DNA from: Farysia itapuensis
Lineage: Eukaryota; Basidiomycota; Ustilaginomycetes; Ustilaginales; Ustilaginaceae
Direction of reading: 5' to 3'
Length of the DNA: 64,000 nucleotides
Assembly: GCA_023212645.1 (NCBI GenBank)
Contig: JALBYC010000007.1
Location: forward strand, 248,001-312,000
Position numbers and translations under genes: made by a program
Notes under the pieces: model-generated
Told to the model about the DNA's origin: nothing
The model's database searches: none
Seen by the model: the letters and a program-made list of their open reading frames with translations, nothing else
Part shown: positions 20,445 to 30,400 of the stretch, in pieces
Numbering within the stretch: position 1 is the stretch's first letter
Layout of the letters: each line of letters starts with the position of its first letter

Positions 20445-22238
20445 ATGGCGTCCGGACTTGTCGACATTCGCGCACCCTCGCGCCCCTCCGCAAACAATGG
20501 CTCTGAACCGAAGCTGAACAAGATCAGTTCCTTCATCACGCAGTCTGTTAATCATGGCGGTGCACAGTCCATGCTGCATGCCTGCGGCTTGACCGTAGAG
20601 GATCTGAACAAGCCGCAAGTAGGCATCTCGAGCGTTTGGTGGGAAGGCAACCCTTGCAACACTCACCTGCTCGACTTTGGCAAGAAGATCAAGGAGGGTT
20701 GCGAAGCAGCCGGCCTCATCGGCTTTCAGAACAACACCGTTGGCGTGTCTGACGCTATCACCATGGGCGGACCGGGTATGAACTACTCCTTACCCTCGCG
20801 AGAGCTTATTGCCGACTCAATTGAGACCATCACCATGGCGCAGTACCATGATGCCAACATCTCGATCCCTGGCTGTGACAAGAACATGCCCGGGTGCATG
20901 ATCGCATGCATGCGCCACAACCGACCCTCAATCATTGTCTACGGCGGGACAATTCAGCCAGGCCGTCATACCCTCGACGTTCCCGGTATGGGCCGCAAGA
21001 AGGGAGATCAATGTAACATTGCGGACAACTTTGAAGCCTCGGGCGCCTTCGCGGCTGGCAAGATCACTGCTGAGCAACGAGTGGATATTGTCCGCAACTC
21101 ATGTCCGGGCCCAGGCGCGTGCGGAGGCATGTACACTGCTAACACGCTTTCCACCGCAATTGAAGTCATGGGCATGGGATTGCCCATGACCTCAAGTACG
21201 CCGGCCGTGTACCCTGAGAAGATCCAAGAATGTCTCCGCGCAGGTCAGGCTATTAAGAACCTGCTTGCGAAGGACATCAAGCCTCGTGACATCATGACCA
21301 AGGAAGCCTTTGAGAATGCCATTGTCGTTACACATGTGCTAGGTGGCTCGACCAATGCTGTGCTGCATCTACTTGCTGTTGCCCGCGCCGGAGATATCGA
21401 TTTGACCATTGACGACTTCCAGCGCATCGGCAACAAGACGCCTTATCTAGCCAACCTCAAACCTTCTGGCAAGTACTACATGGAGGACCTGCACAACATT
21501 GGTGGCATTCCTCGTCTGCTCAAGTACTTGCTCGAAAACTCGGACTTACTTCACGGCGACGTCATGACGTGCACCGGAAAGACGATGCGAGAGAATCTGG
21601 CCGATGTTGAGCCCCTGGGCTTTGACGACCAAGATATTGTCATGCCGCTCAACAAACCGCTTAAAGCAACCGGTCATTTGACCATCATGCGTGGCTCACT
21701 CTGCCCTGGAGGTGCCGTGTCGAAACTCACTGGAAAAGAAGGAACCAAGTTCGATGGCACAGCCGTCGTCTTTGACGGCGAAGATGGCATCCTGGAAGCC
21801 ATCCGAGACGGAAAGGTGAAATCAGGCTCTGTGGTTATCATCCGTTATGTTGGTCCCAAAGGTGGGCCGGGCATGCCCGAGATGTTGGGCCCAACAGCTG
21901 CCATTATGGGAGCTGGGCTTGGCTCCAGCGTCGCGCTCATCACGGACGGCCGCTTTTCTGGCGCCTCTCATGGCTTCTGTACCGGTCACGTGGTGCCTGA
22001 AGCGGCGGAAGGCGGACCCATCGCCCTTGTTCATGACGGCGACCGCATCACCGTCGACGCTGAAGCGCGCGAAATCAACCTGCACATCACCGATGCTGAG
22101 AAACAGTCTCGCTTGGATGAATGGAAGCGCACCAAGCAAGGCAAGACCCTCAAGGTTCACCGCGGCTGGCTCTACAAATTTGCTCGCAACGTTCAGAACG
22201 CATCGGAAGGATGCGTGACCGATCGCGAGATCTTCTAA
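20445..22238 (+). CDS. ILV3: Dihydroxy-acid dehydratase (branched-chain amino acid synthesis)
   Basis: 597 aa, no intron in the coding part. It converts 2,3-dihydroxy-isovalerate and the isoleucine homologue to 2-oxo acids in valine, leucine and isoleucine synthesis. Fe-S ligand cysteines are present in [17 protein letters not shown] and [15 protein letters not shown], and the C-terminal signatures [17 protein letters not shown] and [20 protein letters not shown] are intact. Fungal ILV3 proteins normally carry a mitochondrial presequence; here the first ATG gives [19 protein letters not shown], which has only two arginines and is not clearly a presequence. Either targeting information comes from an unseen upstream exon, or this is a cytosolic paralogue. 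Enzyme identity is very secure; localisation is open. Confidence 0.95.
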   Translation: MASGLVDIRAPSRPSANNGSEPKLNKISSFITQSVNHGGAQSMLHACGLTVEDLNKPQVGISSVWWEGNPCNTHLLDFGKKIKEGCEAAGLIGFQNNTVGVSDAITMGGPGMNYSLPSRELIADSIETITMAQYHDANISIPGCDKNMPGCMIACMRHNRPSIIVYGGTIQPGRHTLDVPGMGRKKGDQCNIADNFEASGAFAAGKITAEQRVDIVRNSCPGPGACGGMYTANTLSTAIEVMGMGLPMTSSTPAVYPEKIQECLRAGQAIKNLLAKDIKPRDIMTKEAFENAIVVTHVLGGSTNAVLHLLAVARAGDIDLTIDDFQRIGNKTPYLANLKPSGKYYMEDLHNIGGIPRLLKYLLENSDLLHGDVMTCTGKTMRENLADVEPLGFDDQDIVMPLNKPLKATGHLTIMRGSLCPGGAVSKLTGKEGTKFDGTAVVFDGEDGILEAIRDGKVKSGSVVIIRYVGPKGGPGMPEMLGPTAAIMGAGLGSSVALITDGRFSGASHGFCTGHVVPEAAEGGPIALVHDGDRITVDAEAREINLHITDAEKQSRLDEWKRTKQGKTLKVHRGWLYKFARNVQNASEGCVTDREIF

Positions 22239-22322
22239 CCAATTCACTAGCTTTAACATAAAGATGGTATTGACGAAAGGAAAGGAGCAATCCAACGAGT
22301 CTGGGTATATAGTGGAACAGGT

Positions 22323-22780
22323 CTAAGAGGCAAGCGTGGCGTTGGTTGCAGCAGCAATGTGCTTGCTGACGACTGTGTTCTTGGTGCCGTCGCCGAATCT
22401 GCGGTAATGCAAAGTAGGAGCATGAGCGTCGATCATCACACGATCGAGGAAGAGTAATTACTTACACGCAGAACGCCTTTGCCTCAGAGTTCTTGTGCTT
22501 GCCGTGGTAGTCGCCCTCTTCACAGACTCCGCCAACAAAGGTGAGGTTGGAGTTGTTGGGCACGTAGTTGATACTGTCGTGGTAAAATATGATCAGCTCG
22601 CCTGTCTTTCCACGCGTGTAATCTCGACAGGCAAACTTACCAGGCGCATCGCCAGCTGTTGCAGAAAGCAACGCCGTTTCCGCCGGAGAAGTTGTAAAGC
22701 TGACGGTAGTCTGTGGCGAGAGCAGGGGCAGCAGCAACTACGAAAGCTGCGAGGACGGCACAGGTCTTGGAAAACTGCAT
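22323..22780 (-). CDS. Small secreted cysteine-containing protein (three exons)
   Basis: Exons on the minus strand: 22780-22641, 22573-22466 and 22398-22323, separated by two 67-nt introns (GTAAGT..GACAG and GTAAGT..CGCAG). The joined frame encodes exactly 107 aa. Residues 1-22 are a signal peptide (MQFSKTCAVLAAFVVAAAPA then LA). The mature part of about 85 residues contains five cysteines (positions 40, 45, 47, 64 and 82), NSS/NAT-type glycosylation sequons (NSNLT, NATL) and no recognised domain. Each exon alone is too short to notice, and exon 1 runs into a longer open frame if unspliced. Size, secretion signal and cysteine content fit a candidate effector or small cell-surface protein. The odd cysteine number suggests a free thiol or dimer. 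It is divergent from the HPM1 gene. Confidence 0.82.
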
Positions 22781-23163
22781 GTTGATGCTGTGTTCGGGGC
22801 TTAGTGGGGAGGGATATATGCAAAGAGAGGAGAGAGAGAGAGGGAGAAAGATGAGGATTTCGACGGGGGGGAGCGGTCAGGGGTGGGGTATAAGTAGGCA
22901 AACAGCTGACCCGAGGTCTCGGTGGTGTTACTCTTCCGCTCCGGCGGTTCGACCAGGAGTTCCGTGGACGGACGATCTTGTTTATCCTCTCCACCAAATG
23001 CGTCGCGGTAAAACGGATTTGCGGGGCACGGGACTCCACGAGGATTTTCGCCGAGGCTCTGGTTCGTGACAGGTCCGGGTCCCGACATCCGAGTTGTCTA
23101 GATTTTTTTGGATTCTGCTGCTGAATTCTTCCAGGCCCTACCGGCATCGCCGCAGACATCAAG
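22781..23163. promoter_or_regulatory. Divergent promoter, small secreted protein / HPM1
   Basis: 383 bp between two divergent starts. A purine-rich GA microsatellite (near 22820-22850) lies 40-70 bp upstream of the secreted-protein ATG on its strand (read there as a CT tract, as in fungal core promoters). No TATA box is certain. Confidence 0.5.
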
Positions 23164-24354
23164 ATGTCATTCGCCTTTCAGTTCCAAGATGAAGACATGG
23201 AGGAGGAGGAGACCTTCGAAGCACGCAAGGGGGAATCAAACCTGCTAACACCTCTTTCTGCTTCAGCTGTACCTGAAGAGGAGTTCAAGTCGCACTCGCT
23301 GCAAGAGCTGTTTGACAGATTACCGTCTCGCATCTCGTACTCTTCCATAGATGTGACACTACAGCAAAGTCAAGCCGGTCCAAGCTCTCAGCACAGAATT
23401 TTACGACGAGACCTTTTTGACGCCCGATTCCAGATGCTGCTGGATGACGACGACGATGATAACGATGGTGAAGAAGAGATTGCTGCAAAATCCGGGCAAA
23501 CAGCACCGCGCGACGCACACATAGATCAGAATTCCGACTTAATACCAGGGGTCTATGAAGGAGGCCTCAAAACATGGGAGTGCGCTTTGGACTTGGTTGA
23601 TGTGCTCGACACGATGATGACATCACACGATGGCAAACCGTGGCACAGCAAGAATGTGCTCGAGCTTGGATGTGGAACAGCATTACCCTCCCTATTCCTC
23701 CTCGAAAAGCTGCTTGAACGCAGGAATACTCGCAATCATGTGACGCTGCACTTAGCGGACTACAACTCACAGGTGTTGAGTCTCGTCACGCTGCCCAACC
23801 TTGTCTTGGCCTGGTGGAAGTCATCTGCATCGGCTCAATTCCGCACCGGACATGGCGCTCAGATGGCAGCTCAAGAACGTGACGAGCTACGAAGAAGGGG
23901 CCAAGATCACTTTGACTCGAAAGACAACTTTATAGAATCCGCTGACGCACAGCCGAGTACAGGCGAGCTATCGTTGACGTCGGAACTGTTGGCAGCCTTC
24001 ACTCAGTCGTTGGACGACCAGCGCCTTGAGTTGCGGTTTTATTCAGGCGGATGGTCCAGTTTTCCCAGCTCCCTCACGACGAGCAGTACGTCCATGGACA
24101 TCATACTTACCTCGGAAACTATCTACTCCCTCTCATCGCTGCCAGCACTCGTCGACCTACTGCATCGATACGCAGACCCAAAGACAGCGGAAAGCAAACC
24201 AGTCTGTCTGGTGGCTGCCAAAGTCATTTACTTTGGTGTCGGCGGTGGTGTTGAGCTGTTCAAGCAGCATGTGGCCTCTCAAGCAAACCGCGTATCGGTC
24301 GTCAAGAGTGTCACACAGGGCGTCGGGCGCACGGTGCTATCAGTCGAGTTCTAG
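23164..24354 (+). CDS. HPM1: Protein-histidine N-methyltransferase, Hpm1/METTL18 type
   Basis: 396 aa. The family motif DLIPGVYEGGLKTWECALDL lies near 120-140, the SAM-binding LELGCGTALPSLFLLEKLL near 165-183, and the late motif MDIILTSETIYSLSSLPAL near 310-330, followed by AAKVIYFGVGGGVELFKQHV. In yeast and mammals this enzyme methylates one histidine of ribosomal protein Rpl3 and affects ribosome assembly. An acidic stretch (DDDDDDNDGEEE) at about 95-108 is specific to this protein. The stop is 43 bp from the convergent GST-like gene. Confidence 0.92.
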   Translation: MSFAFQFQDEDMEEEETFEARKGESNLLTPLSASAVPEEEFKSHSLQELFDRLPSRISYSSIDVTLQQSQAGPSSQHRILRRDLFDARFQMLLDDDDDDNDGEEEIAAKSGQTAPRDAHIDQNSDLIPGVYEGGLKTWECALDLVDVLDTMMTSHDGKPWHSKNVLELGCGTALPSLFLLEKLLERRNTRNHVTLHLADYNSQVLSLVTLPNLVLAWWKSSASAQFRTGHGAQMAAQERDELRRRGQDHFDSKDNFIESADAQPSTGELSLTSELLAAFTQSLDDQRLELRFYSGGWSSFPSSLTTSSTSMDIILTSETIYSLSSLPALVDLLHRYADPKTAESKPVCLVAAKVIYFGVGGGVELFKQHVASQANRVSVVKSVTQGVGRTVLSVEF

Positions 24355-24397
24355 TCGTTTCAGCAACTGCACTTTTTAAGCTAGTAGGCGTAAAGTA

Positions 24398-25396
24398 TCA
24401 TACGAAGTCGTCGGCAAGAGGACCACACCATTGCAGCATTGCCGTAATCCAGGTGCCGATTGCTTTGTGGCTGTACCAGATTTCGTTGGTTACTTTGGGG
24501 CCAGCAGCACGCGTGAATACGTACCAGCCAAAGAGACAAAAGTCTGCATGCGTCGGCTGATCGCCACCGGCCAGAAAGGTTGATTTTGTCTTGGCAGATC
24601 GGTCGGTGGTTCGTGCTGCGTTTCCCTCACAGGTGAGCATCGCGTTGATCACTTCGAGTCGAGCAACGGCCTGCTGGACGTTTTTCTCCTTCTCGTCTCT
24701 TGAGAGCGATGAGACTTTCGCCCAACGAGCTTTGCCGATCTTGACATCCGCAAAGTAAGAGGCTGACTCTGGGTCGAGCATGGCGTGGATCTCGGGCTGA
24801 ACCAGTGGTCCAATGTGGGCCGCCAAGACAGTTTTGCCAAAGTTGTTGAGCATGGCAGCGAGTCGCTTGGTCGCCGAGTTGCCGAAAAGCTTGTAGCCTT
24901 CTGGATGACGGGCTTCCAGATACTCGGCGATGTTCCACGAATCAATGATATGACTACCATCGCTGAGCTCGAGCACAGGCACTGTAACGTTCTCGGTCAC
25001 TCGAGATGCAAGGTCGTTGCGAATCTGGACGAAGGAAAGTCTTTGACGCTCGTAACCGATGTTGAGCAGCTTGAGTCCAAGGATGGTCTTGATGGTGTGT
25101 GGTGAAAAGCAAGCGTGTCCATTAGGCTTGTTGGTGAGGTCAAACAGGACCAGACCTTCGGTTCCCGTCGTGAGCGAAGCGTTGTCGGTTGAAGAGACGC
25201 TTTGTGCAGCTTGATGTGGCTCTCGTGCAGGCACTGCCTCGGGCGCAGCGTCCGCCGCCGTACCATCCATACGCTGACTTGAATCGACCTCGGAGATTGA
25301 AAGATGCTCGAATCCGTTCTCACTTGGGGTGGTGGTGCTTGCGCCCTGCGACACAGCGTCAGCAACTTCAGCAGCCGTTGAGACCTCTTCCGTCAT
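24398..25396 (-). CDS. Glutathione S-transferase-like protein
   Basis: 332 aa. The first 80 residues are low-complexity. A thioredoxin-like GST N-domain lies at about 85-165: GLVLFDLTNKPNGHACFSPH, then TVPVLELSDGSHIIDSWNIA and EYLEARHPEGYKLFG, with the cis-Pro (VPVL) and the Ser-containing (IIDSW) glutathione-binding element. The C-terminal helical domain ends with THADFCLFGWYVFTRAAGP. It resembles basidiomycete etherase-like (GTE/LigE-type) GSTs more than classical ones; CFSPHT takes the place of the catalytic Ser/Cys region. The substrate is unknown. The upstream 390 bp hold two CCAAT boxes and an AP-1-type TGACTCA. Confidence 0.85.
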   Translation of the reverse strand: MTEEVSTAAEVADAVSQGASTTTPSENGFEHLSISEVDSSQRMDGTAADAAPEAVPAREPHQAAQSVSSTDNASLTTGTEGLVLFDLTNKPNGHACFSPHTIKTILGLKLLNIGYERQRLSFVQIRNDLASRVTENVTVPVLELSDGSHIIDSWNIAEYLEARHPEGYKLFGNSATKRLAAMLNNFGKTVLAAHIGPLVQPEIHAMLDPESASYFADVKIGKARWAKVSSLSRDEKEKNVQQAVARLEVINAMLTCEGNAARTTDRSAKTKSTFLAGGDQPTHADFCLFGWYVFTRAAGPKVTNEIWYSHKAIGTWITAMLQWCGPLADDFV

Positions 25397-25787
25397 CTTC
25401 ACTAGCTGAGGTGCAAGTGCTTTGATGGAAGTGTGTCACAGTGACACGGCTGGAAGTGTGCCGACTTAGCTGCTCTCCCCTCCACAAAGCACGGGCCAAT
25501 GATTCTCGAACCTCATGACTCAGGCACACACATCAGGGTGCATCAGGCACCAGCAATGCGAATGACGTAGCAAAAGGCATGGCGAAGGGCATCTTGGGAT
25601 ATATGACTTTGACCAATAAACATGGTTCAAGCACCAGGGAGCGAGTGAGCGATCATGGCAGCAACGGGCACGCGAAGAATGTAAGCCGGTTAGCTTGCCG
25701 CAATTGTATGCTTGCAACAAATTTGACTTTCAGAGTAGGTGGCTTTTACTTTACAACACTCAATGTACAGTGTGACCAGCCCTGGTT
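25397..25787 (-). promoter_or_regulatory. GST promoter with CCAAT, AP-1-like and CRE-like sites
   Basis: 391 bp between the GST start and the 3' end of CWC2. It contains CCAAT (25496-25500 and 25613-25617), TGACTCA (25516-25522, followed by GGC, like an antioxidant-response core) and TGACGTAG (25563-25570). Function is inferred from consensus matches only. The 3' flank of CWC2 also lies here. Confidence 0.45.
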
Positions 25788-27134
25788 CTACTCTTCATCC
25801 TCGCTATCGCTGGCATAAGCTGCGAGACTGCCGAGTCCATTTGCTTGGATCGTTCCGTTCGTACTTTGCTGTGAGCGCAAGGCATTGACAGAAGACAAGG
25901 TCTCTGTATTGAGCAGTGTATTCGCGTGTACCTTTTCGGACCAAGAAGCAGCAGCGGCACTTGCTGCTTTGGATTCCTGAGCGGCTCGAGCTGCCTGTTG
26001 ACGTTGGCGTGCGATTGCTTCCCATCCTCGCTGGTTCTCTTCATCCAGCTTGAGCATTTCTCGCTCGTACTGCTCCTCTGCTAGCCTTCTGCGCTTATGA
26101 TCATCGTTGTCTTCCGCTGAATCGCTCCCTAACGCTTCTAGAGCGCGTAAAGATCGTTGCGCTTCGATGGCCTGAACCGACATGCCAGCCATGATGGCTT
26201 CTTCGCCAGCTTTCCGCAGGTGTTCCAAGTTACGCTTTTTGGACGCAGGGTTAGGATCGTCCGACGCCCACCGCACGTTGAGAATCTCATCGTGATCCAT
26301 AGACTGGTTTAGCATGGCTTCCTTGCCAAATTGTGCATTGGCTTCGTACTTGTACGTCACAAAGGCGCACGATCGGCCATTGAGTACACGCAACTTTTCG
26401 ATTTCACCCCACTCGTCAAAGTGCCGACGCACTACTTTCTCGGTGGCGTTGTCAGTTTCAGGCCCGAAAGAATTGTGTTGGGGCCGGTGGGTTGTGGGAT
26501 CCTGTGCTTTTCCGCTCTTTTGCGCGCCTTGTGCGCTACGACCGCCCTTGAGTGTCTTGCCTCCGTCCCTCCATGCAGCTCCGCCAGAGTTGGCTGCTGA
26601 TGAGCTGACTCCATGCTCTTCGTGAATGCGACCAACGTACAGAGTTCTGTTGAGAGCAGATAGGGAGCCTGTACCGCTCATGTCGTCCTTGTAGCCACCC
26701 TGCTTTTCACGGCCAAAGCAGTCCCTTGCCTGATTGGGAAAGTCGTTTGGCCGTGGCAAGCGATGCAAAAAATTACAGTCGACCCCGTGCGGACAGCAAC
26801 CTCGAGCAAAATGGATGCAGCAATAGACGCCTTCGTCGGGTATACCGGCTCGACTGCGCGCAGCCTGATTGCGAAGAGTCACGTCTGCCTTGGTGTAGCC
26901 AGAGTCGCGAGCAATGTCACATCTCGTTTCGCGCTTGGCTTTCATGGCTTCATTCTCTTCGCGATCTGCGCCGGCAAAGTTTTCGTACCAAATGTTGAAA
27001 GTACCTGCCGAGTCGGGTCGAGCTGCAAACGCATTGCGGATTGCATTGAACTTGGCCTCTGTTACCTGCTTTCGAGCTGGCCGCGGCTGATACGAGGTGG
27101 ATGCCATGGCCGTGACCGGCTCCTGATCGCTCAT
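25788..27134 (-). CDS. CWC2: Pre-mRNA splicing factor Cwc2 (RBM22-like)
   Basis: 448 aa. The Torus plus CCCH zinc finger (CCIHFARGCCPHGVDCNFLH, about 105-125) is followed by an RRM (LYVGRIHEE, then EKVVRRHFDEWGEIEKLRVL and CAFVTYKYEANAQFGKEAML, about 163-270) and the conserved ILNVRWASDDPNP. The C-terminus is charged coiled coil (LAEEQYEREMLKLDEENQRG). In yeast Cwc2 contacts U6 and the intron in the active spliceosome with the Prp19 complex. A 45-residue insertion rich in Gly and Ser lies between RNP2 and the rest of the RRM. It is head-to-head with the LRR gene (281 bp between ATGs). Confidence 0.95.
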   Translation of the reverse strand: MSDQEPVTAMASTSYQPRPARKQVTEAKFNAIRNAFAARPDSAGTFNIWYENFAGADREENEAMKAKRETRCDIARDSGYTKADVTLRNQAARSRAGIPDEGVYCCIHFARGCCPHGVDCNFLHRLPRPNDFPNQARDCFGREKQGGYKDDMSGTGSLSALNRTLYVGRIHEEHGVSSSAANSGGAAWRDGGKTLKGGRSAQGAQKSGKAQDPTTHRPQHNSFGPETDNATEKVVRRHFDEWGEIEKLRVLNGRSCAFVTYKYEANAQFGKEAMLNQSMDHDEILNVRWASDDPNPASKKRNLEHLRKAGEEAIMAGMSVQAIEAQRSLRALEALGSDSAEDNDDHKRRRLAEEQYEREMLKLDEENQRGWEAIARQRQQAARAAQESKAASAAAASWSEKVHANTLLNTETLSSVNALRSQQSTNGTIQANGLGSLAAYASDSEDEE

Positions 27135-27415
27135 CGTTGTGCTGTATGGGAAGTAGCGTACCGAGCAACGAAGATTGGGAGCAACTTCCAGAAAAGTGTA
27201 AACTCCGACTTCCGAGGAATGCAGCGAGACGCGTACGGGCGTTTCAACCCCCTCTCTATTTTAGTGTGAATGCGGTGCATACCAACAGCCTCGCACATGT
27301 GCGACGCCGCAGTTTGGCATTCCTTTCGTCTCTGACTCGCAGTACAGAGGGACTGTGCTCAAAAGGGTCATTGACAGACAGCCAGCTGTCTGCACATGAA
27401 TCTAAAAGATTCACT

Positions 27416-30400
27416 ATGTCTTACAGCGCCTCTGACCAGGCCTCAGCATCGACCTCACCAACCTCAATTCAGCATGCTAACACGTCATCGCCCTTCAATG
27501 CAAGCACAACATCACCACAAGATGTAGACTCCGTTGGGATGAGTGAGGAATCATCCTCTTCTGGAAGCTTGCATTTCCCAGCAGCGAATGCCGATTTCGC
27601 ACAAGTGACCCTGCCGCCTCGCTCAGATTCTTTGTCGATCCTGCCGTCATCTTCCACAGAAGGCAAGGGAGATGAAATTGCATCTCCACCCCTCAGTACT
27701 ATGCGCAGGCCTGTATACAAGAAGAAGCAGAGCACACAGCCGAAGGGTATCCTGAAACCCGCCCCTCCTCCGCAGAAAGCCTTCTCTTTCCGCAGAGATA
27801 TCCTTCAAAATCTCAACACACGCCTCGCGCAGCAAGGTGTGAATGTTCAAGTCCCAGTCCCACAAGGAGGTACAGCACAGGCTACTGCCTCGTATATTGG
27901 CGGCATGTTTCGCAGGATTGGTGGCATGGCTGCTGGTGCCGCCGCCAACGTAAGCGGAACAGGTCCAAGCTCTTCGGGTGGCTATACGTCTGGTGTGACG
28001 TCAAGTCGTAGCGACAATCTCGATGCGTCAAGCAAAGACTCGGATATCTCTGTCGGCACATCTCGGAACAGCATTGCTTCCCAGTCCTCTGATAGTACCT
28101 TACCAGCAATCAGCTCTGCAACACCACTCAAGAAAGTTCAATTTCAGGTATCCCAGATGACGGTCACATATCCCATCGTTGGCGCTGGCGCTCCCGAAGA
28201 TGAAGACTTGACGCGCCTGCGAATCGAACGAGAACATCGAAGAACGATGAAAGCCCGTCGGGGCAAGCCATGGACGCCTCAGGAGCTCGAAACGCTCTAT
28301 CGAGAATGTTGCAGAACGAGGGAAGAGCATCCTCTCAAAAAGATGCGTCTCGTCTTTCAAGAAGCAGACCAATCTACGCCGCCGGCGCTCAAGACCATGG
28401 ATCTGAGCTTCGTTCCGCTGGATCGTCATGCTGTTGAACCAATCGCCGATCTTCTAAGTGTAGACTTTGGGCTCAACAAGCTGGTGCTCGAGAATTGCGC
28501 TTTGACGGACAGCAGCGTCAAATCTATTCTTCATGCGCTACTTGTTTCTGGCTCTCTGCCAAATCTCAGCCTCGCCAGTAATCGCAAGATTCGCTATCAC
28601 GGATGGCGTTACGTAGCCATCTTTATGCGCAGGGCGCGAGCATTGAGGTATCTCGACCTTTCAGAGAACTCGATCAACCGAGCATCATTGGAGCATATTC
28701 TACAAGCCATCGCAAAGCCGGAGAGGAGTCAGACCGAGGCAGCTGATTCAGCTCCAAAGGCCTCCCACAATGCAGACGCCAACAAGGCCAACACCATCGA
28801 AGAGGATGAAGACGACGAATTTTTCGATGATGACTCTGGGGCACCATTAATGCCGACGGCCCCGCTCTTACGACAAGCATCAGAAGACACGGAACCTCTT
28901 ACTTCTGCAGTGATCTCGTTGCGGCTGGAGAATTGTGGCCTCAAGACATCTACCTTGGAAATGCTGTCACACGCAGTACGCTATTCCGACATCCGTCACC
29001 TCTCCTTGCGTCGTAACAAGATCAATCAGTTGGCGTCTGTAGCCCTTGCAATTCTGCTGAAAGATTATCCAGATCGCGTATCGACCGTTGCTGGTAGCAC
29101 CACTGGCGCCAACAGTGAAGGACCGTCCTACTTTGACCAAGCAAGAACAAATTCGAGCGTCTCCTCGTCGGTTGACGCCACAGACGGGCAGGAAAGACCA
29201 GGACGAAGCCTTTTGCCTACACCGCAGAACGCTTCGTCCGATCCTCGTCGTCGAAGCTACTCTCCCAACCTCCCTGATGTGCCTGTGATAGTGTCGAGTC
29301 CAGGTGGCGGAATCACCTCACGAAAGATGTCCAAAATGAATGGTTCCTCACATTCCGGCACAGCATATGGCGCGAATGTCGAGCAGATCCACGAGGCTAT
29401 GACTCATCGCATTGGCAGTCCGACTAGGGAGCTAGATGCCCGTCTGACAACAGAGGAAAGGCAGGACATCCGCAAAAATGCGGCTCCCAATTTGAGTGAA
29501 GAAGAGGCTATCGCAATCTACCAAGCAAAACGCGCCAAGCGCATCTTGGCAGACTTGCCTCGAGTTGGTAACCTGCTGACGCTGGATCTCAAGTCAAACG
29601 ACATCCGAGGAGGCGTCTTCTACTTAGCTCAGGTCTTGCGCAAGAATCGAACACTTCGTGTCTTGAATCTCAGCGACAACAGCATCGAGATGCCCGGCTT
29701 GGTTGCCATCGCCGAGGCTCTCAAATACAATTCGACGTTGGAAACTCTCGACTTGAGTCACAACCCGTGTAGTGGACCTGGACTGGAAGGCATTACCACT
29801 CTACGCACCGCGTTCGCACTCAATTCGAACCTCAAGCGACTCTTTCTCAACGACACTGACCTTTCTTCGGAAGCAGCTATTGCTCTGGCCGAGTTCTTGC
29901 CAGAAGCTCGCAGCTTGATCCACCTGGATCTCGCCGAGAATTATGACATCGATATTGCAGGTGTCATGGCTTTGGCAGTGTCTCTGCGTATGAACCACAG
30001 TCTGCGCTGTCTGGACCTCAATATTCCAGCCAACAATCCAGACTTTGCCCGCTTGTCGCAAGAAATTCTGCAGAGTTGCGTTCGTAACACGGAACTGGCA
30101 CAAAAGAAGGCCACGCAGAAGGGGCTCAAGCAACCGATCCCCGCACTCATCTACAAATCCGTCGTTGCACGGGCAGCAAGGGAGAACGACGAGCGTCTGA
30201 AAGCCATTCAAACCGCTCAAGACGCTGCTCTGACCGCTGCAGGGAAAGACACGCGCGCGGTCGGGGATTTGATAACTGCAGCGTCCGAGTGTCACAAGGT
30301 CCTTGTTGACTTGCTGGAGAGCGAGAAGGAGAGGCAACGCGAGTCAGCGGAGCAGCAACCAGCGCCGCAGATGGAATTTGTGCAGGACTTGACAAAGCGA

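Noticed and set aside
25500..25520. tRNA-like T-loop (GGTTCGAGA on the minus strand)
   Set aside because: The flanking stem does not pair and no acceptor or anticodon arms can be drawn.
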